DNA from: Chitinophagaceae bacterium
GTDB lineage: Bacteria > Bacteroidota > Bacteroidia > Chitinophagales > Chitinophagaceae
Direction of reading: 5' to 3'
Assembly (NCBI GenBank): GCA_947455605.1
Contig: CANGOX010000019.1
Span: 1-41,560, forward strand
Length of the DNA stretch: 41,560 nucleotides
A program made the position numbers and the translations under genes. This document shows, one piece after another, positions 17,230-26,702 of this stretch; position 1 is the stretch's first letter, and the number at the start of each line of letters is the position of its first letter. Below the pieces are notes generated by a model. That model did not search any database. It was not told the origin of the DNA and was given only the letters and a program-made list of their open reading frames with translations.

Positions 17230-18468
17230 TTAGTACAGCATTCGCACCTTGATCGTTGCCTTCACTTCCTTCAACAACTCCACAGCCTGTTTCGATAGTT
17301 TTTTATCTACATCCAGAACCACATAACCAATGGCGTCATTGGTTTTCAGGTACTGTCCCACGATGTTAATATTGTTCTTTGATAATGCGGTATTGATCGC
17401 ACTCAACACACCGGGAACATTATGGTGTATGTGTAAGATGCGGTGTGCATTTTCAACGGGTGGTAACCCAATAGCCGGAACGGTATGAGAACCATTGGTG
17501 ATCCCTCTTTCGAGATACTGGAATAATTTCACACTTACATCTTCACCAATATTCTGTTGCGCTTCTTCGGTTGATCCACCGATATGCGGTGTGAGTAATA
17601 CATTGGACAACCCCTGTAATGGAGATTCAAATTTATCGCCATTCTTTTCAGGCTCCCAGGGATATACATCAATGCCAGCACCACTTAACTGTCCATCCTG
17701 TAATGCGCCAGCCAATGCTTTCAGGTCCACCACTTCTCCCCTTGCATAGTTGAGGAGTATAGAACCCTGTTTAAATGATTTCAATAAGGTTTTATTGATC
17801 AGGTTCTTTGTCTGTGTCGTTTCCGGAACATGCAAGGAAACAATATCAGATAAGGAAACCAGTTCTTTCAGATTTTTGGCAGAAGAAGCATTACCCAATG
17901 GCAGTTTGGTTTCTGTATCATAGAACAAGACCTTCATTCCTAAACTTTCGGCCAATACACTCACCTGCGATCCGATATTACCGTAACCGATGATACCCAG
18001 GGTCTTTCCCCTTAATTCATAACTGCCCTTGGCTTCTTTATTCCAGATGCCCTGATGGGCCGCATTGTTTTTGTCGATGATGCGTCTGATCAGGATGATC
18101 GAAGCGCCGATCACCAGTTCCGCTACGCTTCTTGTATTACTGTAGGGGGCATTGAATACCACCACACCGGCTTCGGTGGCAGCTTTCAGATCAACCTGGT
18201 TAACGCCGATACAGAAACAGCCTATTGCCTGCAATTTGTGTGCGGCGGCCAATACCTTAGCTGAAATATGCGACTTGGAGCGGATACCCAATAAATGCAC
18301 GTCTTTGATCTCTCTGATCAACTCCTCTTCGCTTAGGGCGCCGCTTAGTTTTTTTACATTGGTATAGCCGTTGTTTTTAAACTGCTGAACGGCTTTTTCG
18401 CTGATATTTTCCAGGAAAAGGATATTGATCCGGTCTTTCGGATAACTGGTAATTGCCTGCTTGCTCAT
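17230..18468 (-). CDS. serA: D-3-phosphoglycerate dehydrogenase
   Basis: SerA oxidises 3-phosphoglycerate to 3-phosphohydroxypyruvate, the first step of serine synthesis. The 412-residue protein matches E. coli SerA (410 residues) along its length. Substrate-domain segment AIGCFCIGVNQVDLKAA is followed by NAPYSNTRSVAELVIG, the NAD-binding GIIGYGNIGSQ, the catalytic-Arg segment NYARGEVVD, and the catalytic-His segment TPHIGGSTEEAQQNIG. A C-terminal ACT domain (PGVLSAINTALSKNNINIVG) suggests serine feedback. The start at 18468 (MSKQAITSYP) is chosen by length; the upstream 14 codons are atypical. TATTTTCG lies just upstream as a possible -7 element. Confidence 0.96.
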   Translation of the reverse strand: MSKQAITSYPKDRINILFLENISEKAVQQFKNNGYTNVKKLSGALSEEELIREIKDVHLLGIRSKSHISAKVLAAAHKLQAIGCFCIGVNQVDLKAATEAGVVVFNAPYSNTRSVAELVIGASIILIRRIIDKNNAAHQGIWNKEAKGSYELRGKTLGIIGYGNIGSQVSVLAESLGMKVLFYDTETKLPLGNASSAKNLKELVSLSDIVSLHVPETTQTKNLINKTLLKSFKQGSILLNYARGEVVDLKALAGALQDGQLSGAGIDVYPWEPEKNGDKFESPLQGLSNVLLTPHIGGSTEEAQQNIGEDVSVKLFQYLERGITNGSHTVPAIGLPPVENAHRILHIHHNVPGVLSAINTALSKNNINIVGQYLKTNDAIGYVVLDVDKKLSKQAVELLKEVKATIKVRMLY

Positions 18469-18548
18469 AAATGCGAAAATAAATGTTATTTGTTTGCGTA
18501 CCATACACATAGTTTTCCACGTTAGTAGGCTGAGCTAACGCCTGAACC

Positions 18549-18556
18549 TATATTTG
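18549..18556 (+). promoter_or_regulatory. Candidate -7 promoter element
   Basis: TATATTTG matches the Bacteroidota -7 consensus TAnnTTTG exactly and sits 26 bases before the ATG at 18583. A 6-base inverted repeat (CGTTAG 18520-18525, CTAACG 18535-18540) just upstream might be an operator. No good -33 TTTG is seen at the right distance. Confidence 0.5.
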
Positions 18557-18582
18557 CCACTATTGTTTAAACACCAGTGCGA

Positions 18583-19806
18583 ATGCTCAGACTTAAAATG
18601 ATCCCTTTACTCACTTTTCTATTAATAGCCGCCTGTGGATCAAACCCCACTGCGGACAAAAAAGAACCGGTAAAAGCCAAAAAGCCTTCTGCTTTCTCAG
18701 GAGTTTCTGCCCGTGAGAAGGAATATTACAGTAGTGCCATCGCTCCCTTATATCAATCTTTATTATTAAGAACCGGCTTCAACGGGGCTATTTTACTTGC
18801 CAAGAACGGGGAGATCGTTTTTGAGGATTATCATGGCTATATCAACCTGAAGACCAAGGAGCCCATTACCTCCAATTCAACTTTTCATATCGCTTCTGTA
18901 TCCAAAACCTTTACGGCAGCGGTGATCCTGAAACTGATGGAAGAAGGCAAACTGAACCTGGAAGACAATGTTGAGAAATACCTGCCGGGTTTCCCGTATA
19001 ATGGCATTACTATCAAAGACCTGCTTTCTCACAGAAGCGGCCTTCCCAAATACGATCATTTTATGGATGGCACCATCTCAACCGTGGTGATGGTTAAGAA
19101 TAAAAAGGGCAAAATGGTGAAAAGGATCAAAACCATCAAAGCCCCCGTTCAGGTTACCGGTTTGCCCAACAATAATGATGTACTTCAATACATGATCAAA
19201 TACAGGCCTGCCCCGGAAGCCTCTCCCAACAGGCGTTACAGCTATTGCAATACCAATTATGCCATGCTCGCGCTGATCGTTGAAAGGATCACACAAATGC
19301 CCTTTCCGGTATATATGCAGGAAAATGTGTTCAAACCACTGGGTATGACCAGTACCTATGTGTTCAGTGTAAAAGACACGGCTAAATACATCCCTTCCTA
19401 TAATTATAATAACAGCCCCTTCAAATTACAGAAGCTGGATTGTATCTATGGAGATAAGAACGTGTACAGCACCGTTCGGGACCTTTTACTCTGGGATAAA
19501 GCCCTGTATTTTGGCAATTTCATCAGCCTCAAGAGCCTGGATATGGCTTTTCAACCCTACAGCAATGAAAGCCGCGGGTTTAAGAACTACGGCCTGGGCT
19601 GGCATTTGCTGATCAAACCACCGGATCCCACTATTGTTTACCACAATGGCTGGTGGCATGGTAATAATGCCGTTTTCAAACGGCTGGTAGCCGATTCGGC
19701 CACGGTGATCATCCTGGGTAATAAATTCAATAAAAACATTTGGGCAGCCGGAAAAATGAGCTCGGTTTTCACCGGTCATGCAGATACTACCCGTTTGGAT
19801 GAATAA
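18583..19806 (+). CDS. Serine hydrolase lipoprotein (class C beta-lactamase / DD-peptidase fold)
   Basis: A 407-residue lipoprotein with lipobox LIAAC (Cys18). The penicillin-binding fold motifs are present: SVSK with nucleophile Ser105 and Lys108, a YCN-type motif in RYSYCNTNYAML, and HNG in YHNGWWHGN. The domain order matches the beta-lactamase-related family, which includes DD-carboxypeptidases, esterases and class C enzymes. Many such proteins are not true beta-lactamases, so substrate is undecided. An ATG at 18583 is preferred to the GTG two codons upstream. It is divergent from serA. Confidence 0.85.
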   Translation: MLRLKMIPLLTFLLIAACGSNPTADKKEPVKAKKPSAFSGVSAREKEYYSSAIAPLYQSLLLRTGFNGAILLAKNGEIVFEDYHGYINLKTKEPITSNSTFHIASVSKTFTAAVILKLMEEGKLNLEDNVEKYLPGFPYNGITIKDLLSHRSGLPKYDHFMDGTISTVVMVKNKKGKMVKRIKTIKAPVQVTGLPNNNDVLQYMIKYRPAPEASPNRRYSYCNTNYAMLALIVERITQMPFPVYMQENVFKPLGMTSTYVFSVKDTAKYIPSYNYNNSPFKLQKLDCIYGDKNVYSTVRDLLLWDKALYFGNFISLKSLDMAFQPYSNESRGFKNYGLGWHLLIKPPDPTIVYHNGWWHGNNAVFKRLVADSATVIILGNKFNKNIWAAGKMSSVFTGHADTTRLDE

Positions 19807-19880
19807 TTATCTGATAACCAACACTTATTAACCCAATTCCCCCGAAAAAATCTAAGCATAGGGATTTTGCCCAAAACCCC

Positions 19881-19888
19881 TATTTTTG
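19881..19888 (+). promoter_or_regulatory. Candidate -7 promoter element of the pyrophosphatase gene
   Basis: TATTTTTG matches TAnnTTTG, 37 bases before the start codon. No -33 TTTG at a standard distance is evident. Confidence 0.45.
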
Positions 19889-19925
19889 CTGACTTTTTAT
19901 ATAAACCAGCGTTACAAAACCATAT

Positions 19926-22358
19926 ATGAACAATTCTTTGTTTTACGCCGTCCCGGCAATGGGAATCATCGGCCTTCTTTACACACTTGTTAAGTTTATC
20001 TGGGTATCAAAGCAGGATGCGGGTACCGACCGTATGAAGCAGATCAGCACGTATATCTCTGAAGGTGCTATGGCCTTTCTGAAAGCTGAATACAAGATCC
20101 TTACCTATTTCGTGATCATTGTGGCCCTTTTACTGGGTTATATGGGATATTCTGATGCACATAGTCACTGGAGTATTGCCGTGGCTTTTGTTTTGGGAGC
20201 TTTCTTTAGTGCATTAGCCGGTTTTATTGGTATGAAAGTAGCTACCAAAGCCAATGTTCGTACGGCCCATGCTGCCAGAACCAGCCTCAAAAAAGCCTTA
20301 CAGGTTTCCTTTACCGGAGGTTCTGTAATGGGTATGGGTGTTGCGGGTTTGGCGGTTTTAGGACTGGGTAGCCTGTTCATCATTTTAAAAATGGTCTTTG
20401 CCCCAACCGCTGCGGTTGACAGTGAAGAAATGAAGAGAGCGATCGAAGTGTTGACCGGTTTCTCATTGGGTGCAGAAAGTATTGCCTTATTTGCCCGTGT
20501 GGGTGGTGGTATCTATACAAAAGCAGCCGATGTGGGTGCCGATCTGGTAGGTAAAGTAGAAGCAGGTATTCCTGAAGATGATCCCCGCAACCCTGCAACA
20601 ATTGCCGATAACGTAGGCGATAACGTGGGTGATGTGGCCGGTATGGGTGCCGATCTGTTCGGAAGCTATGTGGCAACCGTTTTGGCTACTATGGTTCTGG
20701 GAAGAGAAGTAACCGGAGCTGGCGGTGCTGCTTTGGCTGATAATTACAATGGATTATCTCCCATCCTTTTGCCAATGCTGATCGCAGGTATGGGTATAAT
20801 TTTTTCCATTATCGGAACCTGGTTTGTTACCATCTCCGAGAATGCAGGTTTGAGCACACAAAAAGTACAGAATGCCCTGAATATGGGTAACTGGGGTTCT
20901 ATTATCTTAACAGCAATTGCCTGTTATTTCTTGGTAAACTTCCTGTTACCGGAACATATGTTATTAAGAGGATTTGATTTCACGCCTATGAAAGTATTCG
21001 GCGCCATTATGGTGGGTCTGGCCGTAGGTACTTTAATGAGCATGATCACAGAATATTATACGGCTATGGGTAAACGTCCGGTGATGAGTATCATTCGCCA
21101 GTCGTCTACCGGTCATGCTACCAATATCATTGGTGGATTGGCGGTAGGTATGGAAAGTACATTATTACCTATCCTTGTATTAGCAGCCGGTATCTACGGT
21201 TCTTATTACTGTGCAGGATTATACGGTGTGGCAATTGCTGCAGCGGGTATGATGGCTACCACAGCTATGCAATTGGCAATCGATGCGTTCGGACCGATTG
21301 CAGATAACGCAGGTGGTATTGCAGAAATGAGTGAATTGCCTAAAGAAGTTCGTGAAAAAACAGATATCCTGGATGCCGTAGGTAATACTACCGCAGCAAC
21401 GGGTAAAGGTTTTGCGATCGCTTCAGCTGCATTAACTGCATTGGCTTTGTTTGCCGCCTTTGTAGGTATTGCAGGCATCGACGGTATCGATATTTATCAT
21501 GCAGATGTACTCGCAGGTTTATTTGTGGGTGGTATGATCCCTTATATCTTCTCTTCTCTCGCTATCCGCGCAGTAGGTGAAGCAGCAATGGCTATGGTGG
21601 AAGAAGTTCGCCGCCAGTTCCACAGTATTCCGGGTATCATGGAAGGAACCGGTAAACCGGAATACGATAAATGTGTGGCCATCTCTACCGAAGCATCTTT
21701 GAAAAAGATGATGTTACCGGGTGCGATCGCTATCTTATCGCCCTTGATCATCGGTTTCATTTTCGGACCGGAAGTATTGGGTGGATTCTTAGCAGGTGCT
21801 ACCGTAAGTGGTGTATTGATGGGTATGTTCCAGAACAATGCCGGAGGTGCCTGGGATAATGCAAAAAAATCTTTTGAATCAGGTGTTGAGATCAACGGAC
21901 AGATCTATTATAAAAAATCTGAGCCACATAAAGCTTCTGTAACCGGAGATACTGTTGGTGATCCGTTTAAAGATACTTCAGGTCCTTCCATGAACATCCT
22001 CATCAAACTGATGTCGATCGTTTCATTGGTGATCGCTCCTACCCTTGCACAATTGCATAAGACCGATGCCAAATCAAAACATGTGATCGAGCAGAAAATG
22101 GAAGTAAAAGTAATGGGTCATGATTCAACCAGTACCCAGGTAACCGTTACTGCCAGTGGCGATGACATGAAAGGATTTGTTGATGCAGTAAGAAAAGATT
22201 TTTCCGCAACTACCGGCAAACTGGTGATCGAATACAAAGACGGAAAATTAAGCATCAATGGAAAAGAGCAACCGGCAGATATTACTAAGAAATATGAAAA
22301 CTATCTGAACGGCAGAAAGAATATCAATATTACAGTGGATGAGGAAGTGAAGAAATAA
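19926..22358 (+). CDS. hppA: Membrane-bound ion-pumping pyrophosphatase, K+-dependent type
   Basis: An integral membrane pyrophosphatase that couples PPi hydrolysis to export of H+ and/or Na+. The sequence has the expected many hydrophobic helices. The catalytic signature [11 protein letters not shown] is at residues 202-212, with [20 protein letters not shown] at about 228-247. The motif [10 protein letters not shown] has Ala where K+-independent enzymes carry Lys, which predicts K+ dependence; Na+ versus H+ specificity cannot be read with confidence. The family core ends near residue 708 ([20 protein letters not shown]). A further 102 hydrophilic residues follow, which is unusual and is reported separately. 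Monocistronic, closed by a strong terminator. Confidence 0.95.
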   Translation: MNNSLFYAVPAMGIIGLLYTLVKFIWVSKQDAGTDRMKQISTYISEGAMAFLKAEYKILTYFVIIVALLLGYMGYSDAHSHWSIAVAFVLGAFFSALAGFIGMKVATKANVRTAHAARTSLKKALQVSFTGGSVMGMGVAGLAVLGLGSLFIILKMVFAPTAAVDSEEMKRAIEVLTGFSLGAESIALFARVGGGIYTKAADVGADLVGKVEAGIPEDDPRNPATIADNVGDNVGDVAGMGADLFGSYVATVLATMVLGREVTGAGGAALADNYNGLSPILLPMLIAGMGIIFSIIGTWFVTISENAGLSTQKVQNALNMGNWGSIILTAIACYFLVNFLLPEHMLLRGFDFTPMKVFGAIMVGLAVGTLMSMITEYYTAMGKRPVMSIIRQSSTGHATNIIGGLAVGMESTLLPILVLAAGIYGSYYCAGLYGVAIAAAGMMATTAMQLAIDAFGPIADNAGGIAEMSELPKEVREKTDILDAVGNTTAATGKGFAIASAALTALALFAAFVGIAGIDGIDIYHADVLAGLFVGGMIPYIFSSLAIRAVGEAAMAMVEEVRRQFHSIPGIMEGTGKPEYDKCVAISTEASLKKMMLPGAIAILSPLIIGFIFGPEVLGGFLAGATVSGVLMGMFQNNAGGAWDNAKKSFESGVEINGQIYYKKSEPHKASVTGDTVGDPFKDTSGPSMNILIKLMSIVSLVIAPTLAQLHKTDAKSKHVIEQKMEVKVMGHDSTSTQVTVTASGDDMKGFVDAVRKDFSATTGKLVIEYKDGKLSINGKEQPADITKKYENYLNGRKNINITVDEEVKK

Positions 22359-22381
22359 TCTTCCCGCTTAAACTATACAGG

Positions 22382-22407
22382 ATCCCGGCCCATTGGCCGG
22401 GATTTTT
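22382..22407 (+). terminator. Rho-independent terminator after hppA
   Basis: ATCCCGGCC pairs with GGCCGGGAT around the loop CATT, followed by TTTT and a T-rich tail. It starts 24 bases after the hppA stop. Confidence 0.93.
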
Positions 22408-22444
22408 ATTTTATGGATATCTCCCCGCTCATTATTTTTAAGCA

Positions 22445-22918
22445 ATGAAAAAATACGCAGTCATACTTTTCATCGTATTGGCCGGATGTGAACAGGCTTC
22501 TGATCGGCAGGCCGAACCCAAAGATTCCACTGTTGTTGTTTCTTATGATACCATACCTGAAACCCGTCAAAAAGTGAATCCGGGTTCTGTATCGGTTTAT
22601 GCTGAAAAGATCCCCGATGAATTGAATGATTGGAAGTTTACGGTATCCCTTCACGAGACCAAACGCACGTTTCATTATACTGTGCAGATCCAGGCAAAGG
22701 AAGCCAGGGTGACCGATTCTGTCAATATCCCAAATTTCGGTATCATGCCTAAGCCGGAACTGCGAATGGGCAAAGAACCTTTTACCTGTATCATCGGGTT
22801 CCTGGATAAGAAAGGAGCATTTAAAGAATACAGGAAAGTAAGTTTTCAGAACGACAGGTTACATATCAGTACGATCAATAATTATTCTGTGTCTTCTTAT
22901 AAAACAGTAACACCTTAA
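22445..22918 (+). CDS. Small lipoprotein of unknown function
   Basis: A 157-residue protein with a short signal peptide and lipobox VLAGC (Cys15). The mature part is mixed beta-strand in character (WKFTVSLHETKRTFHYTVQI, FTCIIGFLDKKGAFKEYRKVS). No known domain is recognised. It follows the hppA terminator by about 40 bases, so it must have its own promoter if expressed. It may lie in either membrane. Confidence 0.7.
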   Translation: MKKYAVILFIVLAGCEQASDRQAEPKDSTVVVSYDTIPETRQKVNPGSVSVYAEKIPDELNDWKFTVSLHETKRTFHYTVQIQAKEARVTDSVNIPNFGIMPKPELRMGKEPFTCIIGFLDKKGAFKEYRKVSFQNDRLHISTINNYSVSSYKTVTP

Positions 22919-22925
22919 AATACCG

Positions 22926-23168
22926 GGCACTAAAGTGCCATAGAATACTCTTTGGGATGGCTTTTATCCCCACTCTGAAGAGCGGGGCAATTCTGAAGAG
23001 TAGGGCAATGGCATATATCCCGGCTTATTTCCTGAACATCATCACTAGACTAATACTGAGCAATTATCTCACGATAATTCTCACATTGCTAATTCCTGCA
23101 TTGCCCCGCTCTTTAGAGCGGGGACAAGAATTCCCCCCAAATTTCATTTTTCGGGACTTTAGTCCCGA
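22926..23168. repeat. Cluster of REP-like short palindromes (first cluster)
   Basis: The 351-base gap before the BlaI-like gene holds compact hairpins with 2-base loops: GGCACT-AA-AGTGCC at 22926-22939, an imperfect CCCCACTCT-GA-AGAGCGGGG at 22968-22987, CCCCGCTCT-TT-AGAGCGGGG at 23104-23123, and TCGGGACT-TT-AGTCCCGA at 23151-23168. The GGGCAAT stretches near 22998-23007 are roughly complementary to 23099-23112, so two units face each other. This is the architecture of REP elements. No RAYT transposase is in the window. Confidence 0.7.
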
Positions 23169-23218
23169 GTATGCTTTCACAGGCTATCCCTGATTTTTAC
23201 CTTTTAACGGATTTTTTG

Positions 23219-23249
23219 TTTGGACGATACGAATCAAATCGTAAATTGC
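23219..23249 (+). promoter_or_regulatory. Candidate promoter of the BlaI-like operon
   Basis: TTTG at 23219-23222 (-33) is followed after 19 bases by TAAATTGC at 23242-23249, a partial match to TAnnTTTG. Operator 1 (23228-23243) fills the spacer and touches the -7 element, so a bound repressor would block RNA polymerase. Confidence 0.5.
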
Positions 23250-23266
23250 TTACGAATAAAATCGTA
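23228..23266. promoter_or_regulatory. Two tandem palindromic operators for the BlaI-like repressor
   Basis: Two 16-base sites, TACGAATCAAATCGTA (23228-23243) and TACGAATAAAATCGTA (23251-23266), share the dyad TACGA-N6-TCGTA and are 23 bases apart, about two helical turns. They lie immediately before the ATG at 23270. Paired dyads are the known arrangement for BlaI/MecI dimers, so autorepression of the repressor and the protease gene is predicted. Confidence 0.8.
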
Positions 23267-23269
23267 CCA

Positions 23270-23653
23270 ATGGCCGCAGCAAAACAGATCAAGCCTACAG
23301 AAAGTGAACTGGAAATATTAAGAGTGCTTTGGGATAAGGGTACTGCCACTGTAAGGGAAGTACATGAGATCCTTGCAGAGCATAAGGATGCCGGTTATAC
23401 CACTACCCTCAAACTGATGCAGATCATGTTTGAAAAAGGGATCGTAAAACGCGACGACAGCAGCAAAACACATATCTACCGCGCCAATATTACCCGTGAA
23501 AATACCCAACAGCAGATCGTAGGCAAGATGATCAACTCCCTGTTTGGAGGATCGTCTACACAACTGGTGATGCAGGCATTGGGTAACCATGCCCCCAATA
23601 AAGATGAACTAGAAGAAATTCAAAAACTATTGGACAACCTGAAAAAACAGTAA
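23270..23653 (+). CDS. BlaI/MecI-family transcriptional repressor
   Basis: A 127-residue winged-helix repressor: PTESELEILRVLWDKGTATV, then HEILAEHKDAGYTTTLKLMQ (recognition helix) and MFEKGIVKRDDSSKTHIYRA (wing). The C-terminal half (TQQQIVGKMINSLFGGSSTQ and following helices) is the dimer domain. In the known system a membrane protease cleaves BlaI near the middle and derepresses the operon. The start at 23270 is preferred to the longer frame, which would read through the two operators. It is followed after 4 bases by the BlaR1-like gene, so they form an operon. Confidence 0.93.
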   Translation: MAAAKQIKPTESELEILRVLWDKGTATVREVHEILAEHKDAGYTTTLKLMQIMFEKGIVKRDDSSKTHIYRANITRENTQQQIVGKMINSLFGGSSTQLVMQALGNHAPNKDELEEIQKLLDNLKKQ

Positions 23654-23657
23654 CGGT

Positions 23658-25640
23658 ATGCAACCCGTATTTCAATCCTCTTTTCTGCAGGCACTCGGAT
23701 TTGCCATTGCCAACAGTTTATGGCAGATGGCATTGATCTGGTTGGTATATATGTGCGTGAACAGTCTGGCAACACTATCTGCTTCCGCCAAATACCGCTT
23801 TGCCGTATTGGTACAATGCACAGGTTTTGTGTGGTTCCTTGTTACCCTTCAATTTTATTATTCGCAGTATACCGCAGCATTACAGCATTCACAAACTGTT
23901 ACTGCAGGCGTACAGACCCTTCTAACCGCCAATACCGATCTCGCATCCAGACTGATTAATGGGATGCTCAAAGCAGAACAGTTTCTCCCCTATATTTCCA
24001 TGGCGTATTTGTTATTGATGGTATTCCTGAGTATCCGTTTGTTACTCGGTTACCGGCAAACACAACTGATACGCAAAACCGGTTTGCAAAAGATACCGGC
24101 CGAATGGCGCTTATTTGTAAAACGCATTGCCGCACAACTGGGTATTCATAAAGAGATCCGTTTATTTCTTTCAGATACAGTTACCACACCATTAACGGTT
24201 GGATTTTTCAAACCCATCATACTGATTCCGGTTGCCAGTATCAATCATTTAACAACCGATCAGCTGGAAGCCGTACTGTTGCATGAGCTTGCACATATCA
24301 AACGATATGATTATCTCGTAAATATAATTTTGTCTGTTGTAGAACTGGCATTGTTTTTTAATCCCTTCACACAATTACTGAGCAAAAAAATCAGGGAAGA
24401 AAGAGAGAACAGTTGTGATGATTGGGTACTGCAATTCAAATACAATGCAACGGTATATGCAGAAGCCTTACTTCGTATTGCCTATCTGCAAACTGCACCT
24501 GCTTTTGCAATGGCCGCTTCAGGAAAAAAGAATGACCTGCTGATCAGGGTGAAAAGAATGGTGGAACAAAAAGAGAACCGTTTCAGTTACCGTAAACAGT
24601 TACTGACTTTTTTGATCGTAACAGGCATGCTGAGTTCGATCGCCTGGTTAAATCCGATCGCATCTCCTTATAAACAGACAACCCTGGCAGATCAAAAAAT
24701 AAAGTCCACTAAAAAGATACAACCCTATACGGTAGAACCGATGGCAGTTAGTGTAGACAATCCCCTGTTCAACCCTATGTTCTTTTTATCAAAGCCATTG
24801 AAGGCTGAAATGAAAAAGAATATCGCTTCTGCGCAGAAAGAAATTGAGATCGCCAATCAAGAAACCAAGATGCTGGCCACCGATCTGGTAGAGGCCATCC
24901 CTCCGATGGTTGCCAATGCTTTAGAGCTGGCTTCTGCAGCATTATCAGATAATAAACAGGAAACCAGGGAGAAACAGGTAAACAGTATGGAGTTAGCCAG
25001 AACTTCCCTGGAAAAGGTATTTCATAATGATTCACTGATCAAGGCGCTGCCAGCAAAAATGCGGACACCTTTTGCCAAGGACTTGAACCAGTCGATGAAA
25101 GAAATTACCGAAGAGATCAGAAAAGCCAAACTGGACATAGAATCGCAATGGAAAGAGAATAAGTTGATAGGCTATGACAAAGAGAAAGTGGACAAAGAAA
25201 TTAAAAAAGCCCTGGAAGAAGTGAACCGTATCGATCTTGGTAAGCTTATGGCTACTGCACTGGAGATTCCCGGTCTTATTTTTATGGACGAAAAGGAAAA
25301 CAACCCGTCAAGAAAAATAAAAGTATTGCCCCCCACTTTCCCAAAAGGCAAGGATCATCTGCAAAGAAAACAACCTGGTCATACAGATGAAATGGAAACC
25401 CCTTTTCCTGATCAGCTAAAAACAGAAACGGATAATATTGATATAGAGGCACCCACTATTACGGTACCCGAAGCACCTATTCCCGCCAATCGTGAACAGT
25501 TACGTATGGATGCGGTTAAACTTTTCCGTTTGAAACAATTATTGCTGAAGGAAGCGGCACGCAAACCGATCAAGGTGGTGCCGGTTACTTATCTGTTTAA
25601 GGGAGATAAAGAAGAAAAGCTGGTCATCGTACTGCAATGA
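23658..25640 (+). CDS. BlaR1-like M56 membrane metalloprotease without a penicillin-binding sensor domain
   Basis: A 660-residue membrane protease paired with the BlaI-like repressor. Transmembrane segments lie near residues 14-40, 47-68, 112-131 and 315-332. The zinc motif HELAH is at 209-213, followed by KRYDYLVNIILSVVEL and the Glu-containing REERENSCDDW near 246-256. This is the gluzincin arrangement of M56 peptidases. In BlaR1 and MecR1 the C-terminus is a periplasmic penicillin-binding domain. Here the last about 320 residues are a Lys/Glu-rich, partly coiled-coil region with no SxxK serine motif. It may sense some other signal. The gene converges on the PorP-like gene 32 bases away. 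Confidence 0.87.
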   Translation: MQPVFQSSFLQALGFAIANSLWQMALIWLVYMCVNSLATLSASAKYRFAVLVQCTGFVWFLVTLQFYYSQYTAALQHSQTVTAGVQTLLTANTDLASRLINGMLKAEQFLPYISMAYLLLMVFLSIRLLLGYRQTQLIRKTGLQKIPAEWRLFVKRIAAQLGIHKEIRLFLSDTVTTPLTVGFFKPIILIPVASINHLTTDQLEAVLLHELAHIKRYDYLVNIILSVVELALFFNPFTQLLSKKIREERENSCDDWVLQFKYNATVYAEALLRIAYLQTAPAFAMAASGKKNDLLIRVKRMVEQKENRFSYRKQLLTFLIVTGMLSSIAWLNPIASPYKQTTLADQKIKSTKKIQPYTVEPMAVSVDNPLFNPMFFLSKPLKAEMKKNIASAQKEIEIANQETKMLATDLVEAIPPMVANALELASAALSDNKQETREKQVNSMELARTSLEKVFHNDSLIKALPAKMRTPFAKDLNQSMKEITEEIRKAKLDIESQWKENKLIGYDKEKVDKEIKKALEEVNRIDLGKLMATALEIPGLIFMDEKENNPSRKIKVLPPTFPKGKDHLQRKQPGHTDEMETPFPDQLKTETDNIDIEAPTITVPEAPIPANREQLRMDAVKLFRLKQLLLKEAARKPIKVVPVTYLFKGDKEEKLVIVLQ

Positions 25641-25672
25641 TCATTTCTATCCATCATACCTCCCATAGGTGA

Positions 25673-26698
25673 TCACCAGAGGTTGCGCGGACACCAATCA
25701 CCATATTTATTACCCAGCAGGAACCCGATGAGGATCTCATGCGTTCCTTTACTCACCGTATTCAAGGTTGATGTCTGTACATCATAAGAGTATCCGATAT
25801 TGATATTGTGATTGATGTTCAATCCCACAATGGCTGCAAACCCATCCTGGTAACGGTAAGAAGCACCCGCCCATACCAGATCCTGGTATTGAAATTTCGC
25901 ATTTACATCAAACCCGATTGGCAATGGACTGATATAGCGTACCAATGCTGAAGGAAGAAAACTGATGTCATCCGTCATCTGCATCCGATAGCCCGCACTT
26001 AAAAACAGGTGTGGTAACAATTTACCATTCTGTACGTAAACGGTATTATCCGAAAAAGCAAGTTGTTGCGGTATGATCTGTTGTGCGGCCAATCCTAAAA
26101 AATAATCTTTTGAATATAACCAGAGTCCCGCACTGATATCCGGTTTGATACGATTGATCACACCACTACCTGCTACTGCAGGATCAACGGTTGTGCCTCC
26201 AAAATTCAGTTTACTGGCATCGAGACTCATATTGGTGAACCCTACAGAAACTCCACCCGATAAACTGGTGGAAGGTGAAATACCCATATGATACGCGTAG
26301 GTTCCATAAGCTGCAAAACGGTTGAGTGGACCGGTTCTGTCGTTCAGTACCGTAAATCCAACACCGGCATGGGGTTCTACTGAAGTATAATCACGCCAGT
26401 AAGCATCTCCTCTCGGGTTATCTCCCGATGCATGAAAACTTGTGGCAGATTCTCTGTCGTAAGCACTTTTGCTCAAAGGTCCATGAATGGTAAAATACGT
26501 AGTAACCGGCGCATCCTGCAAGCCTACCCATTGTAAGCGGTGACTGGCTTTGGCATCCCAGTAGTTCTCAATGCCGGCAACTGCGGGATTGATGATATAA
26601 TTGTTCATGATGTACTGCGTATAATAAGGCCGTTGCTGCGCCATTACTGTGGTGCAGGTGAACAGTCCTATCCATATCATCAGTTTCTTCAAAAACAT
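25673..26698 (-). CDS. PorP/SprF-family type IX secretion outer-membrane protein
   Basis: A 341-residue protein with a signal peptide ending VMAQ. The PorP/SprF start is clear: YYTQYIMNNYIINPAVAGI, then HRLQWVGLQDAPVTTYFTIHGP and VGFTVLNDRTGPLNRFAAYGTYAY. The rest alternates short hydrophobic strands typical of an outer-membrane beta-barrel. Members of the family help secrete or attach type B type IX substrates such as SprB. It starts 4 bases after the large adhesin gene, so secretion partner and cargo are in one operon. Confidence 0.93.
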   Translation of the reverse strand: MFLKKLMIWIGLFTCTTVMAQQRPYYTQYIMNNYIINPAVAGIENYWDAKASHRLQWVGLQDAPVTTYFTIHGPLSKSAYDRESATSFHASGDNPRGDAYWRDYTSVEPHAGVGFTVLNDRTGPLNRFAAYGTYAYHMGISPSTSLSGGVSVGFTNMSLDASKLNFGGTTVDPAVAGSGVINRIKPDISAGLWLYSKDYFLGLAAQQIIPQQLAFSDNTVYVQNGKLLPHLFLSAGYRMQMTDDISFLPSALVRYISPLPIGFDVNAKFQYQDLVWAGASYRYQDGFAAIVGLNINHNINIGYSYDVQTSTLNTVSKGTHEILIGFLLGNKYGDWCPRNLW

Positions 26699-26702
26699 AG
26701 GG

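Noticed and set aside
18577..18582. GTG start two codons before the serine-hydrolase ATG
   Set aside because: The ATG at 18583 gives a normal basic n-region and lipobox distance.
22957..23193. 78-codon ORF in the gap before the blaI-like gene
   Set aside because: It lies across the REP-like hairpins and its protein has no credible features.
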